Below are positions 56,404 through 62,445 of a stretch of 64,000 bases of DNA, one piece after another. The stretch's first letter is position 1, and the number at the start of each line of letters is the position of its first letter. Under the pieces are notes generated by a model. It saw only the letters and a program-made list of their open reading frames with translations. It had not been told where the DNA came from and ran no database searches. Both the position numbers and the translations under genes were made by a program. Origin of the DNA: Methylohalobius sp964654415 (GTDB lineage Bacteria > Pseudomonadota > Gammaproteobacteria > Methylococcales > Methylothermaceae); the NCBI GenBank assembly GCA_964654415.1, contig CAZZIP010000010.1, forward strand, positions 23,018 to 87,017, written 5' to 3'.

Positions 56404-56652
56404 CTAAAACCAGCAACCTCTTTCTCCCCCACCCGATCCACCAAGCGCGGCGCTTGAACGGCGGGCTTTTCGCCGGCCGATGACGGTAGAGCGTTTGACC
56501 AGACGATGTGCTGGCACTGTTATCTTGAGCACTTCGCTTCCTATACGTTTCTGTAATCGGATGTGACTGCCACGTTGCCGTACCACAGTCCAACCATCTC
56601 TTTGCAAAGCGCGAACAATTTGTTGGTACGGCAGACTGGGTACCTTGTTCAC
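56404..56652 (-). pseudogene. hicA: HicA mRNA interferase, C-terminus replaced by repeat
   Basis: HicA is a small double-stranded-RNA-binding-fold toxin. The first 55 or so codons are intact (LPYQQIVRALQRDGWTVVRQ, then GSHIRL with the catalytic His, and KITVPAHRLVKRST). The 62-bp repeat copy 2 then takes over, replacing the last 20-25 residues with unrelated sequence. Activity is doubtful. Its ATG overlaps the hicB stop. Confidence 0.75.
56421..56482 (+). repeat. 62-bp repeat, copy 2
   Basis: Second copy of the repeat at 55684-55745. Its junction at about 56482 falls inside hicA just after the KRST codons. The second dyad is less perfect here than in copy 1. Confidence 0.85.
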
Positions 56653-56852
56653 AGCTCAATTTCCTGTACCAGGGCAGTTTCTTCGATAACCAGCTCATCT
56701 TCGACAGGCTCAAGGTACAGTTCGATCGCTTCCTGGATGTTTTTCAGGGCTTCTTCTACCGTCTCTCCTTCACTAATACAACCAGGCAAAGATGGAACAT
56801 AAACCGTGTATCCGCCTTCATCACTGGCTTCCAACACAACCTTGACACGCAT
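56649..56852 (-). CDS. hicB: HicB-family antitoxin
   Basis: HicB neutralises HicA and represses its own operon. The 67-residue product has the partial RNase H fold signature VVLEASDEGGYTVYVPSLPG and GETVEEALKNIQEAIELYLE. It is the short form without an obvious C-terminal DNA-binding domain. Order is hicB then hicA, with a four-base overlap. Confidence 0.88.
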   Translation of the reverse strand: MRVKVVLEASDEGGYTVYVPSLPGCISEGETVEEALKNIQEAIELYLEPVEDELVIEETALVQEIEL

Positions 56853-56917
56853 GTTGTTCTCTCCCCATGTGTCTTACGGATGGTGACAATTGTACCGCTG
56901 AATTTAGAAACACGCCC

Positions 56918-57014
56918 GTCCAATGGCCCGCGCTTCACCAGCGCCGCGCAGCCTTGCCCTGAACACGGAGCAAAGGAGTAGCTAAGCGACGTCAGGCGCA
57001 AGCGCATGTTGGGC
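56918..57014 (-). repeat. attC-like recombination site, minus orientation
   Basis: On the minus strand the site begins GCCCAAC and ends ATTGGAC, matching RYYYAAC and near GTTRRRY core sites 97 bases apart. Inner arms TGCGCTT and GAAGCGC pair. The inner arm sequence closely resembles the plus-strand site at 58290-58361, so these are related sites in opposite directions. Confidence 0.5.
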
Positions 57015-57022
57015 AGCGCTGT

Positions 57023-57191
57023 TCATTGGAATGATGCAGGCGGCGTCCGCCCAATGCGTCTTCGGCAACCCCAGCCGCGTCCGGTTCCATTTCGTCCGGC
57101 CGCAGGTTCCAGCTTCCACCGGAAGACCGGTGGCGACAAGCCTTCGGTATAGCGCCCAGCGCGTCGCGTTGACCACCGCGGTGTCTTTCAA
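57023..57191 (-). pseudogene. Fragment resembling an IscB/RRXRR-type RuvC nuclease
   Basis: The minus strand encodes LKDTAVVNATRWALYRRLVA, then TGLPVEAGTCGRTKWNRTRL and GLPKTHWADAAC. From memory this matches the late RuvC segment (KDAAAVNATRW ... LGLPKTHWLDAACVG) of IscB-like RRXRR/HNH nucleases. The fragment starts where the copD duplicate ends and stops just before the attC-like site; no HNH or N-terminal part is near. I would want a profile search before naming it firmly. Confidence 0.55.
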
Positions 57192-57350
57192 GCTGATCCA
57201 GTCCCCACACTCGCTGTCGTCATGGCTGCCGCTCGTTGGCTGGAACTGAAGCTCGAACCGCCTGCGGCCACTTGGGCCGGAATCACCGCGATGGGGGCGA
57301 TGGGGCTGATCGGGCTGATTTTGCTGTTTTACGACGGGCCTTTATACTAA
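57191..57350 (+). pseudogene. Partial duplicate of the copD 3' end
   Basis: Bases 57211-57350 match 55497-55636 with about eight differences by eye, and 57191-57210 match 55461-55496 less a 16-base deletion that breaks the frame. The duplicate ends at a stop in the same place as copD. It lies 1.7 kb downstream in the same orientation. Confidence 0.85.
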
Positions 57351-57378
57351 ATTCGGCTTTGTTTCGGATCGGCTTTAC

Positions 57379-57385
57379 GTTAGCC
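57379..57385 (+). repeat. attC right-hand core (GTTAGCC), first of array
   Basis: GTTAGCC sits 15 bases before the first cassette gene. The left half of the site is missing: the copD duplicate runs to within 30 bases. This looks like the broken left edge of the cassette array. Confidence 0.45.
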
Positions 57386-57400
57386 ACGAAGGGGGAAGTT

Positions 57401-57673
57401 ATGAAGCGATTCGGGATATTGGTAGCCGCAGCCGCTACTATTGCGCTCACGATGAGAACCGCGCGTGCAGATTGTGAGGATGGCCACTGGGTTAAGTCCG
57501 TGTCCTCTGACGCTACTATCGTCATTCTCGAGGATGGGTCGGTTTGGGAGATTGATCCTGCGGACCAAGTGGATACCGCTTTGTGGTTGCCAATGACGGA
57601 CATCGTCGCATGCGATGACAAACTCATCAATACCGACGATAACGAGATTGTCGGCGCCACGCGTATCAAATAG
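57401..57673 (+). CDS. Cassette gene: small exported protein
   Basis: The 90-residue product has GGGGGAAG before the ATG and a signal peptide (MKRFGILVAAAATIALTMRTARA). A short mature domain (VILEDGSVWEIDPADQVDTA, CDDKLINTDDNE) has a strand pattern like other small secreted cassette proteins. I do not recognise a named family. It is followed directly by the left half of an attC-like site. Confidence 0.7.
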   Translation: MKRFGILVAAAATIALTMRTARADCEDGHWVKSVSSDATIVILEDGSVWEIDPADQVDTALWLPMTDIVACDDKLINTDDNEIVGATRIK

Positions 57674-57677
57674 TCGT

Positions 57678-57712
57678 GGTTAACAACTCATTCCAACAGA
57701 CACGCTAGGCGG
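57678..57712 (+). repeat. attC-like site, left half only
   Basis: GGTTAACAACTCATTCC and the following ACAGACACGC resemble the left arm of chromosomal attC sites. No matching GTTRRRY core follows before the next reading frame, so the site appears truncated. Confidence 0.4.
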
Positions 57713-57723
57713 GCCGCCTCGCT

Positions 57724-57926
57724 TTTGTTTTTCTGGGCACAATGCCCTCGGTCGTGCCTGCCCGGGGCGCTGGCATCGAGTGGGAGATCCTCAACTAGGA
57801 GGTCGAGGAATCGTACCGAGCAGGCAAATACGATCGGGCGGTGCAGCTTGCGCAGAAAGCCCTGCAGGTTGCCGAACAAAACGCAGGCCCCGAGCACCCT
57901 GACGTGGCGACAAGCTTGAACAACAT
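57724..57926 (+). pseudogene. Decayed duplicate of the TPR cassette gene
   Basis: This stretch matches 60416-60618 closely. It includes the end of the signal peptide (TMPSVV equivalent), the EWEILN segment and one TPR. An in-frame TAG replaces Gln after EILN, and similarity stops abruptly after the LNN codons, where unrelated sequence begins. The intact copy lies 2.7 kb downstream at the far end of the array. Confidence 0.78.
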
Positions 57927-57933
57927 AGAATAT

Positions 57934-58032
57934 TTGGTCAAGGGTCAAACAGTAGCAGGCGATGGAATCATCTTGGTAGCCAAGATCAGTTTCACCGGGA
58001 AGCTGGTTTTCATTACAGTGTATCGTTTGTGA
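57934..58032 (+). pseudogene. Possible toxin C-terminal remnant upstream of YgiT-type gene
   Basis: The open frame continues from the TPR remnant as GDGIILVAKISFTGKLVFIT followed by VYRL and a stop. Genes for YgiT-type zinc-finger proteins usually follow a small DUF4258-type toxin ending in a similar ITVYR motif, and this stop overlaps the next start. This is suggestive only. Confidence 0.35.
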
Positions 58033-58226
58033 CAGCCAAGAGGAGCTGTGGCTATGATTGCGGCAAAGAAGGAGCGCGTATTCGCCACGTAACCCGCAGT
58101 TATGGCAAAGGCGAGAACTTACTCATCGTTGAAAATATCCCTTTACTGAGTTGTCCTCACTGTGGGGAGAGTTATTTCACTGCGGAGACATTGCACGAAA
58201 TTGAGCGCATCAAGTTGCATCGTTAG
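58029..58226 (+). CDS. YgiT/MqsA-type zinc-finger antitoxin
   Basis: The 65-residue product starts at GTG. It has two CxxC-like pairs (CGYDC and CPHC), the family's RSYGKGENLLIVENIPLLSC strand and the SYFTAETLHEIERI end. It corresponds to the zinc-binding N-terminal half of MqsA; the DNA-binding helix-turn-helix half is absent, as is usual for this small type. The first Cys pair is spaced CxxxC rather than CxxC. Confidence 0.75.
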   Translation: MTAKRSCGYDCGKEGARIRHVTRSYGKGENLLIVENIPLLSCPHCGESYFTAETLHEIERIKLHR

Positions 58227-58289
58227 AGTTTCGCGACCAAGCGACAAGTGGCGATAGCGGAATTTGCGTAATTTCAGAAAAAGGCAGCG

Positions 58290-58361
58290 GGCTAACATGC
58301 GCTTCCCCCTGACGCTACTTCGCTGCGCTTTACGGCGCGGCTGAAGCGCGAGCCGTTAGCC
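58290..58361 (+). repeat. attC-like recombination site
   Basis: GGCTAAC and GTTAGCC at the two ends are perfect complements 72 bases apart. Inside them GCGCTTC and GAAGCGC pair, and the centre is unpaired. This is the two-box palindrome architecture of an attC site. It separates the YgiT-type cassette from the PIN cassette. Confidence 0.72.
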
Positions 58362-58413
58362 AGCGCGACCGACACAAGCTAAATGTGGTATGACTTCAAT
58401 TTGGAGAGATGAA

Positions 58414-58638
58414 ATGACCACTATGATCACCATTCCGTTGAATGTAGATACAGCCAGACTTTACAGTCAAGCTCCTGCTGAACTACGAAGAAAGCTCCAG
58501 TTATTACTCACTCTTTGGTTGCGCAACCTTCTCGTCTCACGACGCCCCCTTCAAGTTATCATGGATGAAATTAGCCAAAAAGCACAGGAGCGCGGCTTAA
58601 CTCCTGAGATACTGGAATCTTTGCTCAATGCCGAATGA
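58414..58638 (+). CDS. Antitoxin partner of PIN toxin (cassette gene)
   Basis: The 74-residue product starts at the ATG at 58414 after GGAGAG; an upstream in-frame ATG at 58390 lacks a good Shine-Dalgarno. Helical, with RRKLQLLLTLWLRNLL and a C-terminal LTPEILESLL typical of antitoxins for PIN nucleases. Its end overlaps the PIN frame by 11 bases. Confidence 0.65.
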   Translation: MTTMITIPLNVDTARLYSQAPAELRRKLQLLLTLWLRNLLVSRRPLQVIMDEISQKAQERGLTPEILESLLNAE

Positions 58639-59002
58639 ACCGCGCTTTGTTCTTGACACCAATGTCGTTATCAGCGCGCTCCTCTTGAAATGTTCTGTCG
58701 CTCGGCAAGCTTTTGACAAGGCAATACAGGTGGGGAAGTTCCTACTCTCACATGCGACGGTTGAAGAGTTGAATGATGTCCTCCGCGGATGGAATTCTTA
58801 AGTGCCTTTGTTAGGGATGGCATTTTGGCAGATAGCGTGTCGTGATCCCAAAGACGACAACTTTTTGGAACTGGCGGTAAACGGCAAAGCAACTTGTATT
58901 GTAAGCGGCGACGAAGACTTGTTGGCTTTGCATCCGTTTCATGGAATAGCGATTATGACACCGCGACAATTTTTGGAATACCCAATCGAAAACGCTGACT
59001 AA
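58628..59002 (+). pseudogene. PIN-domain ribonuclease toxin, broken
   Basis: The N-terminal part (RFVLDTNVVISALLL with the first catalytic Asp, and VEELNDVL) runs 57 codons to a premature TAA. Later frames give FVRDGILADSVS and then CRDPKDDNFLELAVNGKATC with IVSGDEDLLALHPF, the second acidic cluster. About 20-25 central residues and at least two frames have been lost, so the toxin is probably inactive. Confidence 0.8.
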
Positions 59003-59072
59003 CCAGCGCATCCACCCGACAGGCTTTGTCTCGCTGCGCTCGCTCCGCGTGCGGCGGATGCTTTCATTAGCC
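58997..59072 (+). repeat. attC-like recombination site
   Basis: GACTAAC at the left and ATTAGCC at the right are 76 bases apart. Inside, GCATCC and GGATGC pair, with a short CGCTGCGCTCGC-type centre. It overlaps the end of the PIN pseudogene. Confidence 0.62.
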
Positions 59073-59158
59073 GTAATGAAAAGAGAAAGGACTTGTGAGG
59101 ATACGGTATTACAACGGTATTACATTTCCTTATCTCTTCACAAACGGAAGAAGAGGCC

Positions 59159-59293
59159 GTGGCAGAGGACGAGGCCATATTTGCGGCAACAGATCAGACC
59201 GTAATGGAAATTCCCGTTGAACTCGTGCCTAAGGTTCGAGAGCTGATTGCCAAGCATCAAGCGACACGAATTGTTCGTGCCGAAAAAATCTAG
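59159..59293 (+). CDS. Short cassette ORF, 44 residues
   Basis: A GTG-started frame ends MEIPVELVPKVRELIAKHQA and then TRIVRAEKI. It is mostly charged and helical and could be a small antitoxin-like or regulatory peptide, or a truncated gene. No Shine-Dalgarno is clear and I do not recognise it. Confidence 0.3.
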   Translation: MAEDEAIFAATDQTVMEIPVELVPKVRELIAKHQATRIVRAEKI

Positions 59294-59370
59294 ACAGTCG
59301 AGATTGTTGAGGTCTAATATCGTCGAAAGGCTACTTTATGATGTTAAGCCTCAGTGGAAAGGAGGAAGCC

Positions 59371-59766
59371 ATGAAACTCAGCACGGTCATCGTCGTTGCA
59401 TGTTTAGTGGGCATTCCAATCGTGGCGCTGGCTCAAAACTGCCCCTACGACCCGCGTTGCCTGAGCAATCCCTACGGGGCGGGCAACCCGTATGATCCAA
59501 ACGGGCTAATGAACCCGTACAGCCCCTACGGCAATCCCTATAGCAACAAATCCTGGACAAACCCCTACGCTACCGATGCCCCACGCCTATACGATAGCCT
59601 GGGCAATTATCGTGGACGGTTGAGCACCAATCCTTACGACCCAGATTCGGTGTCGAACCCATACGGGCGTTACGGCAACCCCTATTCGCCCGACAGCATT
59701 CGCAATCCATATGGCGCTGGGAATCCTTACAACCCCAACCCGATCTACGTGATTCCGTCTTGGTAG
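59371..59766 (+). CDS. Exported Asn-Pro-Tyr repeat protein (cassette gene)
   Basis: The 131-residue product starts after AAAGGAGG and has a clear signal peptide (MKLSTVIVVACLVGIPIVALAQ). The mature part is built from short repeats around NPYG, NPYD and NPYS, with about a dozen copies spaced 8-14 residues. It has only two cysteines near the start and no charged core. Similar small NPYG-repeat secreted proteins occur in other proteobacteria; their function is not known to me. Confidence 0.82.
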   Translation: MKLSTVIVVACLVGIPIVALAQNCPYDPRCLSNPYGAGNPYDPNGLMNPYSPYGNPYSNKSWTNPYATDAPRLYDSLGNYRGRLSTNPYDPDSVSNPYGRYGNPYSPDSIRNPYGAGNPYNPNPIYVIPSW

Positions 59767-59772
59767 GTTGAG

Positions 59773-59822
59773 GCCTAACCACCCGTTCGAAAAGGGTGTG
59801 CCTCTCAACGTGAACGTTAGAA
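59773..59822 (+). repeat. Possible short attC-like site
   Basis: GCCTAAC at 59773-59779 and GTTAGAA at 59816-59822 flank a 36-base centre containing a CACCC/GGGTG hairpin. It is shorter than usual attC sites and the right core is imperfect. Confidence 0.4.
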
Positions 59823-59836
59823 CACAGGAGAGCCAA

Positions 59837-60280
59837 ATGCGCACGTTCCTTCTTGCTGTCACATTGGCTGCCGGTGCGAGTTGTGCCGGTGCCGAAACGC
59901 TTACTGCAACGTGCAAAGAGCCCGCCGGCTATGCCCTCGGATTCCGAGGCGAGTTGGGAAAATACGCCCGCGTTGATGGGCCTGATTCAATACAGGACGG
60001 CCTCGTCGTCATTTCGTGGAAGGTTAGCGCACCCGAAGCCAATGTAGTGATTCGCGGCAACAAAGGGGTGTCATTGCATTCTGGCTCAGCAGTCACAGTG
60101 TTTCGAAGTCCCGAGCAGGTGTCCTTCGTAGCCACGTATCCAGGCGCAGTCTTTCTCTATTCAGTTTTCCCCCGGTCCGGCACGCTGATGTTCTCTGATC
60201 ACGGTCTCAGCCTAGGCTTCGAGCCGGGAAGTGCTATCAACAAATCCTTTGAGGCGAAATGCGAAATAACCGTGCAGTAG
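59837..60280 (+). CDS. Cassette gene: exported protein of unknown function
   Basis: The 147-residue product has a signal peptide ending near CAGA and a mature beta-rich domain with two widely spaced cysteines (TCKEP and KCEIT) that could form one disulfide. The ATG at 59837 follows AGGAGAG. No named family recognised. Confidence 0.7.
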   Translation: MRTFLLAVTLAAGASCAGAETLTATCKEPAGYALGFRGELGKYARVDGPDSIQDGLVVISWKVSAPEANVVIRGNKGVSLHSGSAVTVFRSPEQVSFVATYPGAVFLYSVFPRSGTLMFSDHGLSLGFEPGSAINKSFEAKCEITVQ

Positions 60281-60290
60281 CAACCATGTG

Positions 60291-60368
60291 CTCTAACCTT
60301 TCCATCGAGGGGATGTCCAACATCCGGCTTCGCCGGCTATCGGCCACCCATCGGGTCAAACGTTAGCC
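60291..60368 (+). repeat. attC-like recombination site
   Basis: CTCTAAC and GTTAGCC lie 78 bases apart. Inside are the GGATG/CATCC and CCGGC/GCCGG hairpins and a CCATCG/CCCATCGG arm pair. It separates the exported-protein cassette from the TPR cassette. Confidence 0.6.
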
Positions 60369-60385
60369 ACACGACAGGAGTCGTC

Positions 60386-60832
60386 ATGAAATACATAAGC
60401 CTCATGATCCTCACTCTTGCTTTTCTGGGCACGATGCCCTCGGTCGTGCGTGCCCGGGGCGCCGGCATCGAGTGGGAGATCCTCAACCAGGAGGTCATGG
60501 AGTTGTACCGAGCAGGCAAATACGATCGGGCGGTGCTGGTGGCGCAGAAAGCCCTGCAGGTTGCCGAACAAAACGTCGGCCCCGAGCATCCCGACGTGGC
60601 AGAGAGCCTGAACAACCTGGCCGCGCTCTACCGAACCCAGGGCGAGTTCGTCAAAGCCGAGCCGCTCCTCAAGCGCGCGCTGGCGATCTGGGAAAAGGCC
60701 CTCGGCCCCGAGCACCCTAATGTGGCGACGGTCCTTGAGAATCTTGTGGGTTTGTATCGGGCCACAAAACGCGATTCTGAGGCTAAGGCATTGGAACAGC
60801 GCGCGGCGGAGATCCGCGCCATGACGAGATGA
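60386..60832 (+). CDS. Exported TPR-repeat protein (last cassette gene)
   Basis: The 148-residue product has a signal peptide (MKYISLMILTLAFLGTMPSV and following) and two to three TPRs of the kinesin-light-chain type, with GPEHPDVAESLNNLAALYRT and GPEHPNVATVLENLVGLYRA. It starts after AGGAG. No attC-like site follows it before hpnM, so it is the last or right-edge cassette. A decayed copy is at 57724-57926. Confidence 0.8.
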   Translation: MKYISLMILTLAFLGTMPSVVRARGAGIEWEILNQEVMELYRAGKYDRAVLVAQKALQVAEQNVGPEHPDVAESLNNLAALYRTQGEFVKAEPLLKRALAIWEKALGPEHPNVATVLENLVGLYRATKRDSEAKALEQRAAEIRAMTR

Positions 60833-60876
60833 CCTACCTAGCTAGGCCGCCCAGGAAAAACGATTCCTTGCGTGCC

Positions 60877-61548
60877 TCATTGGCGTTTTTCCTCCAGCTC
60901 GCCTTTGGCGTAGTTGGCAATCCGTTCGTCGAGTTTAGAAAGCAGGGCTTGGAACCCCTCTTTGGCCAGGATGTCGGAGAACTGCGCCCGTTTCAGCGCC
61001 AGATCGCTGACACCGTCGTAGCGCACGTCAATGATTTTCCAGCCACCGTCTGCCGGCTTTAAGATATAAACGAACTGCACGCTTGGCTCTTTGGGCACTT
61101 CCAGCACGGCTTTCACTACTTTAAGCCGTTCCCGGAACGGCTCTTCGGATAAAATCTTAAATTGCTCGCCAGAATAATCGTTGAATTCAGCCGCATAGGC
61201 GGCGATGCCGAATTCGGTCATCTTCTGGATGAACGTCTTTTTTTCCTCGGGCGAAAGCTGTTTCCAATGGGAGCCGAGCACGTAGCGGGAAATCGATACG
61301 AAATCATAAACTTCTTTGACGACCGGCTCGAGCAAGCGGTAACGCCCTGGATAGCCGAGTTCCTTGGCCCGTCGCATGGCTTCGAGCAAGGTCCGGTTGA
61401 GCTTTGCTACCACCTCCGTCGCCTCAGCGACCTGCTGCGCCTGAACCGCTTCAGCCGGTTCTGCTTTCGCATCTCGTTGCGCAGGTCCAGCACTTAAACT
61501 CCCCGACAACACCATCCCCACGATTCCCAGCCAGCGGATCGGTCGCAT
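60877..61548 (-). CDS. hpnM: HpnM/MlaC-family periplasmic lipid-transport protein
   Basis: HpnM is the hopanoid-cluster relative of MlaC, a periplasmic phospholipid carrier. The ATG at 61548 follows AGGAGG and gives 223 residues with a signal peptide. LLEAMRRAKELGYPGRYRLL and SISRYVLGSHWKQLSPEEKK are characteristic, and SGEQFKI and KPADGGWKIIDVRYDGVSDL complete the MlaC fold. Nearness to hpnO/hpnN supports HpnM over MlaC, but the match to MlaC is also good. Confidence 0.78.
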   Translation of the reverse strand: MRPIRWLGIVGMVLSGSLSAGPAQRDAKAEPAEAVQAQQVAEATEVVAKLNRTLLEAMRRAKELGYPGRYRLLEPVVKEVYDFVSISRYVLGSHWKQLSPEEKKTFIQKMTEFGIAAYAAEFNDYSGEQFKILSEEPFRERLKVVKAVLEVPKEPSVQFVYILKPADGGWKIIDVRYDGVSDLALKRAQFSDILAKEGFQALLSKLDERIANYAKGELEEKRQ

Positions 61549-61636
61549 CAAATCCTCCTCTATTTTTATCGATCGTGAATTTGTTTTTCTCGCCTTTGAC
61601 GATATTTTACCCGTTCTCTGCAACACTTTGGATGCC

Positions 61637-62200
61637 ATGCGACTGCCATCGCACATCATCGGCTTCGACGACGCCCCTTTTGCCAAAGTCCATCGGGGCG
61701 ATGTGACAGTGGTCGGGGCGATCTTTACTGCAAATCGCCTAGACGGGGTGGTCTGCGGCAAGGTGCGCCGAGACGGGGCTAATGCCACGCAGAGGCTTGG
61801 CGAATTGATCTTAGGCTGTCGTTTTCGGCATCACCTGCAACTCATCATGCTCCAGGGAATCGCTTTGGCCGGCTTCAACGTAGTGGATATCCACCGACTG
61901 TATCGCCAAACCGGCCTGCCCGTTCTGGTGATCAGCCGCAAGCAACCGAATCTGCCTGCCATCGCCAAGGCCCTCTGTGAAAAGGTCAAAGGCGGGCAGC
62001 GCAAATGGCGCCTGATCGAGCGGGCAGGAAATCCCCAACGGATCGCAGGCGTCTGGGCGCAATGCGCAGGGATCGATATTGTCGTAGCCGAGCAGGTCAT
62101 CGTCCGTACTGCCATCCACGGCGCCATTCCTGAACCGCTACGCACTGCCCATATCATCGCCAGTGGGATCACGGCAATCAAAAGCCGCCATCGGGTCTGA
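61637..62200 (+). CDS. DUF99-family protein (endonuclease V-like)
   Basis: DUF99 proteins share the RNase H-like fold of endonuclease V; their role is unknown. The product is 187 residues from ATG 61637, with TTG 61628 as an alternative and no clear Shine-Dalgarno. Family landmarks are HIIGFDDAPFAK near the start, MLQGIALAGFNVVDI in the middle and PEPLRTAHIIASGI at the end. Confidence 0.82.
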   Translation: MRLPSHIIGFDDAPFAKVHRGDVTVVGAIFTANRLDGVVCGKVRRDGANATQRLGELILGCRFRHHLQLIMLQGIALAGFNVVDIHRLYRQTGLPVLVISRKQPNLPAIAKALCEKVKGGQRKWRLIERAGNPQRIAGVWAQCAGIDIVVAEQVIVRTAIHGAIPEPLRTAHIIASGITAIKSRHRV

Positions 62201-62255
62201 ACAGTTCCGCAATTTTATTTCAAGAAAGAAAACAAAGTGTTATAAAAATTGCTAA

Positions 62256-62283
62256 TTGTAGCCTGAAAAGAAAAACATATAAT
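62256..62283 (+). promoter_or_regulatory. Promoter of the 32-residue membrane peptide gene
   Basis: A perfect TATAAT at 62278-62283 has a weak TTGTAG 16 bases upstream in an AT-rich stretch. It is about 40 bases before the ATG at 62322. Confidence 0.5.
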
Positions 62284-62321
62284 GACAACCGTGATTGGTC
62301 ATCCTGAATAGGAGCACCACC

Positions 62322-62420
62322 ATGATTACTACCCTGGAACTGTTACTGCTTACGGCATTCGGATCGACTGTGATTCTCACGGTGCTTTTCTGCGTTCGCC
62401 ACTATCGCAGCGCAAGATGA
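62322..62420 (+). CDS. 32-residue single-span membrane peptide
   Basis: A short frame from ATG 62322 with GGAGCACC upstream encodes one hydrophobic helix (LELLLLTAFGSTVILTVLFC) and a basic tail (RHYRSAR). Promoter, Shine-Dalgarno and terminator all fit a real small gene. Function unknown. Confidence 0.6.
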   Translation: MITTLELLLLTAFGSTVILTVLFCVRHYRSAR

Positions 62421-62445
62421 CTTCCTCCTCCTCTAGTAGCTAGCG

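Noticed and set aside
57236..57400. Upstream extension of the first cassette gene to 57236
   Set aside because: That part is the copD duplicate and a partial attC site; the ATG at 57401 has the Shine-Dalgarno and signal peptide.
55600..60900. CRISPR array
   Set aside because: The repeated elements here are either a two-copy 62-bp repeat or divergent attC-like palindromes at irregular spacing, with genes between them; no regular repeat-spacer pattern and no cas genes are present.
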